Positions 7,518 through 9,892 of a stretch of DNA of 9,892 nt are shown piece by piece. Every line of letters begins with the position of its first letter. Positions within the stretch are counted from its first letter, which is position 1. Origin of the DNA: Candidatus Falkowiibacteriota bacterium (GTDB lineage Bacteria; Patescibacteriota; Patescibacteriia; Patescibacteriales; UBA12465); contig CAIOGK010000122.1 of NCBI GenBank assembly GCA_903857815.1, forward strand, positions 1-9,892, given 5' to 3'. The notes beneath the pieces were generated by a model, which saw only the letters and a program-made list of their open reading frames with translations, was not told where the DNA came from and searched no databases. A program made the position numbers and the translations under genes.

Positions 7518-9788
7518 TTAGAAAGCAAACTTATATACTCCATCGGAACTTAAAAGATAAATAATCTTTCCAGTCTCATCAAGCGTAAAATCTTTTAGGT
7601 CGCTTAAGGAATCAAAAACATATTGATTCATCAAATGACCATCCTCTTTAGCGATTATTGCTATACGTTTAGATGCGGTATCAAGAATATATAATTGCTT
7701 TGTATCTCCTAAAATTTTAGAAGCGGAAACAGCAGGGTCAAGTGGGCGACTCGTATATTCATTTGATAATTTAGCATGATATTTATTAAGACTACCATCA
7801 CTATTTAGAACATATATCGAACCATCGATAAACAAATCTTTAGCAGCAGCAACGCTTACCGCTTCTTTACGCCAATTAGCTCTAACCGAAAAATTACTAC
7901 TGCTATATTTATAAATTTGATTATTAGAACGTGAAGCCTGATAAAGGTTTCCGCTATACAAACCAAACCCTGAATAATCATCCGCTTCATTATAATCCTT
8001 AATAATTAAAGTAGAACCTTTTCCATCCTTAATATTAAATTTAACTATTTTTCCGCCATCTCGATAATAAATTGCATCTTTCCCATCATGCTTAGCAATT
8101 CCCATATTAACAGCGCCCTCAATCTTATTTTCTACCGGAGCCAGCGTATCAAAGGTAATCGAATAAACTGAGGTTCCGGCTGACCCATATAATTTACCAC
8201 TGGCAAAAGTTAAAGTAGAAACATTAAGCCCAGTTAAATCTTTAATTTTTTCAGTATTATTAATTTTTATGATTTTCTTTACTTTTATTTCTAAGGCACT
8301 AAGTTTTTCCATCAATCTATTATAAGTCTCCTCTTGAGTTTTATTTTCTTTCGGCAAAGTAGCAATAAGGGCTTGAGCATCAACTAATACTTTAGCCGCC
8401 CCTTCTTCATCGTTATATATGAGATGTGAATCAATCAAAGTTTCCTTTTCCTCTATTTGCGCTACTAAGGCATTAAAATCATCAATAACTTTCTGGCGGT
8501 TACTATTTATTCTAGTTAAAGAAATACTGAGAGTAAGCACTATTGCAATCACAATTAATCCAACAAACAATAACCTATTTTTTTTATTTAATTTCTTAAG
8601 CCAACCCGATATAAATAAAAATAATCCCGACCAAAAAGAGGGCTTTACCAAAGCCGGGGAGGCTTTAAATAATTTGCTGATATTATAAATAAAGCGATAT
8701 GAAGTTTGCTTTAATCTGATTTTCTTGGGGCTAGAAAAAGAATTGGAACTTGGTAAATTTAATTTATTAATCTTTTCTGGCTCAAAACGAGTCGAGCTTT
8801 GTCCCAGGGTTGAATTTTGATTGGAGCTTGAATCAGCTGAAGATAATACAGAAGCTCTAGTTGGCTTTTTGTTCCCCGGAATAGACTTAGGAAATAGTTT
8901 TTTTACTGTAGCCTGAATAGAATTTGATATTTTCTTAAAACTTATAATTCCTGCCGGGGCAAGCATTTGTTCCGTTCTTTGCTCAGTCGAATTTAAAGAC
9001 GAAATTGAAGTATGCGCCGATAAAACTTCTTCGACCGGTTCTTTAATTTCTTGCCCAACGCTATCGGTAGTATTTTTAATTATGATTCCAAAGAAGGGAA
9101 CATAATTATTCATTTTAGCAAGCGTATTCTTAATTTGTTCAGCGGCAACAATCGGCGGTAATTTAGTTACAATTTCGACCATCTCTCTCCCAGATAAATA
9201 TTCCGGTAATGATTCGCTAGTAAAAATAAAATAAGAGCCGAGAGGAATTTCGCCACTAATAACTGAGGAAAATAATCCATTTAATTTAGGTAAATGTTCT
9301 TCAGTATTTTTATCAACTGAATTTTCAGCACTATTTTCAACATTAATTATTTCATAACCATCAGACCGACGATAAATTAATAAAGCTCTATTCTTTCCGA
9401 AACTAGCAAAATGTAATTTATTTTCATAAACTACGCCAACTATTACATTAGTCGCGGCCGGATTAATTTTTATTTTTTGAGAAACTAAAAATTCTCCCAA
9501 ATTTTTATTCATTTTAGCAAGGGCGGCTTCAAAAATATTCTCAATTTTTAACCCCTCTATTCTTCCTCTCAACAATATCTTTTCGTCATTATAATAATTA
9601 TCATTTAAATCAGAAATGATAAAATTTATTATTTTTTCCCCTTCGGTTTTTTTACCACCTACTTCTCCTAAAACAAAAATTTTTCCAGCCAAACTTTCTT
9701 TTAAAGAGTCTGGTTGCGCTACAAAAACGCCACTCGCCCCAGATGCCTTACCAGAGTTTAAAATAATTTGCGCAATTTTATTATACAT
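7518..9788 (-). CDS. Membrane-anchored PP2C-like pseudophosphatase with extracytoplasmic beta-propeller (756 aa)
   Basis: Residues about 36-240 follow the layout of PP2C-type Ser/Thr phosphatases. GEVGG at 41-45 sits where the family has DGxGG, GKNR at 131-134 where it has GDSR, TSESL at 190-194 where it has TDGL, and NNY at 227-229 near the final DN motif. The metal-binding Asp residues are therefore replaced, so catalysis is doubtful. A Ser/Asn/Thr-rich linker (about 241-358) follows, then an aromatic hydrophobic stretch (384-397) and a basic KKLNKKNR. One membrane helix lies at about 406-424, so the N-terminal domain should be cytoplasmic. Outside come a helical stalk (about 429-509) and about six propeller-like repeats (521-756) with the pattern G-x-(I/L)-Y-x(2-3)-S-x-G. 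It may sense or bind an envelope ligand, or act as a scaffold. ATG at 9788 is chosen; an in-frame TTG two codons upstream (9794) is the alternative. No clear Shine-Dalgarno site precedes either. The gene converges on the giant-protein operon. Confidence 0.85.
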   Translation of the reverse strand: MYNKIAQIILNSGKASGASGVFVAQPDSLKESLAGKIFVLGEVGGKKTEGEKIINFIISDLNDNYYNDEKILLRGRIEGLKIENIFEAALAKMNKNLGEFLVSQKIKINPAATNVIVGVVYENKLHFASFGKNRALLIYRRSDGYEIINVENSAENSVDKNTEEHLPKLNGLFSSVISGEIPLGSYFIFTSESLPEYLSGREMVEIVTKLPPIVAAEQIKNTLAKMNNYVPFFGIIIKNTTDSVGQEIKEPVEEVLSAHTSISSLNSTEQRTEQMLAPAGIISFKKISNSIQATVKKLFPKSIPGNKKPTRASVLSSADSSSNQNSTLGQSSTRFEPEKINKLNLPSSNSFSSPKKIRLKQTSYRFIYNISKLFKASPALVKPSFWSGLFLFISGWLKKLNKKNRLLFVGLIVIAIVLTLSISLTRINSNRQKVIDDFNALVAQIEEKETLIDSHLIYNDEEGAAKVLVDAQALIATLPKENKTQEETYNRLMEKLSALEIKVKKIIKINNTEKIKDLTGLNVSTLTFASGKLYGSAGTSVYSITFDTLAPVENKIEGAVNMGIAKHDGKDAIYYRDGGKIVKFNIKDGKGSTLIIKDYNEADDYSGFGLYSGNLYQASRSNNQIYKYSSSNFSVRANWRKEAVSVAAAKDLFIDGSIYVLNSDGSLNKYHAKLSNEYTSRPLDPAVSASKILGDTKQLYILDTASKRIAIIAKEDGHLMNQYVFDSLSDLKDFTLDETGKIIYLLSSDGVYKFAF

Positions 9789-9824
9789 AAGCAAAATAAG
9801 AAGCCAATCGATATCTTTTTTCGT

Positions 9825-9853
9825 TTGACTGTTTATGTTATATATTATACTAT
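9825..9853 (+). promoter_or_regulatory. Possible rightward (divergent) promoter
   Basis: TTGACT at 9825-9830 is a five-of-six match to a -35 box. TACTAT lies 17 bp downstream (9848-9853), and TATACT lies at 15-bp spacing (9846-9851). Both are acceptable -10 candidates. The predicted start near 9860 would leave a very short leader before an ATG at 9874 or 9881. The element overlaps the leftward promoter on the opposite strand. Confidence 0.4.
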
Positions 9854-9857
9854 AAAC
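9831..9857. promoter_or_regulatory. 27-bp near-palindrome, possible operator over divergent promoters
   Basis: Two 12-bp arms (GTTTATGTTATA at 9831-9842 and TATACTATAAAC at 9846-9857) match as inverted repeats at 10 of 12 positions around a 3-bp centre. The dyad covers the leftward -10 box and the possible rightward -10 region, so a dimeric regulator bound here could control both. It may also be only a by-product of back-to-back AT-rich promoter elements. No regulator gene is visible in the window. Confidence 0.35.
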
Positions 9858-9872
9858 TCATAAATAAAGAAA
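9844..9872 (-). promoter_or_regulatory. Promoter of the pseudophosphatase-propeller gene
   Basis: Read on the - strand, a perfect TATAAT -10 box occupies 9844-9849. A hexamer TTTCTT 17 bp upstream (9867-9872) is only a weak match to a -35 box. Transcription would start near 9836-9838, which gives a leader of about 50 nt before the ATG at 9788. The position directly upstream of the only - strand gene supports the call. The AT-rich setting makes chance TATAAT boxes common. Confidence 0.5.
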
Positions 9873-9873
9873 T

Positions 9874-9892
9874 ATGCTTAATGCGTTATTCG
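9874..9892 (+). CDS. Possible start of a divergent gene, cut by the window end
   Basis: An ATG at 9874 opens a frame that stays open for the remaining six codons (MLNALF). A second ATG at 9881 in another frame also stays open (MRYS). A weak purine-rich AAAGAAA (9866-9872) precedes both. The only support is position: the ATGs lie just downstream of a possible rightward promoter and on the far side of a divergent control region. Too little is present to name a product or to choose between the two starts. Confidence 0.22.

Noticed and set aside
8419..8688. Open + strand frame opposite the membrane segment of the propeller gene, and another at 9616-9828
   Set aside because: Both are antisense shadows of a well-supported - strand gene with recognisable domain structure.
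1..9892. CRISPR array, tRNA, rRNA, insertion sequence or attachment site
   Set aside because: I saw no spaced direct repeats, cloverleaf-like segments, transposase motifs or terminal inverted repeats on either strand, and coding sequence fills nearly all of the window.

Overview
The window is AT-rich, coding-dense bacterial DNA. It holds two very large genes on the + strand, a hairpin terminator, one convergent gene on the - strand, and what looks like a divergent promoter region at the right edge. The bacterial assignment rests on a TATAAT-type -10 box, an intrinsic terminator, and long reading frames that all end in TAA. Low GC, Lys/Asn/Glu/Ile-rich proteins, weak or absent Shine-Dalgarno sites and giant proteins of unknown family fit a Candidate Phyla Radiation (Patescibacteria) genome. 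That placement is an inference from style, because no phylogenetic marker gene is present. Glycine is written with GGN codons and no reading frame needs TGA as sense, so nothing suggests a recoded lineage.

Layout. Positions 1-2370 encode a 789-aa hydrophilic, largely helical protein that starts with a charged coiled coil. After 22 nt without a terminator, 2393-7456 encodes a 1,687-aa protein. It is soluble-looking and mostly helical over about 1,480 residues, and it ends in a compositionally different C-terminal module with a CxxC motif. The two genes probably form one transcription unit and may encode partner proteins. I recognise no family for either. The transcript ends at a hairpin (7469-7500) that can also serve the opposing gene.

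Positions 7518-9788 (- strand) encode the most interpretable protein. It has an N-terminal domain resembling a PP2C-type Ser/Thr phosphatase in which the metal-binding acidic positions appear to be lost. This is followed by a Ser/Asn-rich linker, one transmembrane helix, a predicted extracytoplasmic helical stalk and a C-terminal beta-propeller of about six blades. It looks like a membrane-spanning sensor or scaffold built on a pseudophosphatase.

Positions 9789-9892 hold the leader and promoter of that gene, a near-palindrome of 27 bp over its -10 box, and a possible rightward promoter. The possible first codons of a divergent gene are cut off by the window end.

The observations most worth following are the degenerate PP2C-propeller fusion, the strong in-frame ribosome-binding site inside the giant gene that could release its CxxC module as a separate 187-aa protein, and the uncharacterised giant two-gene unit.
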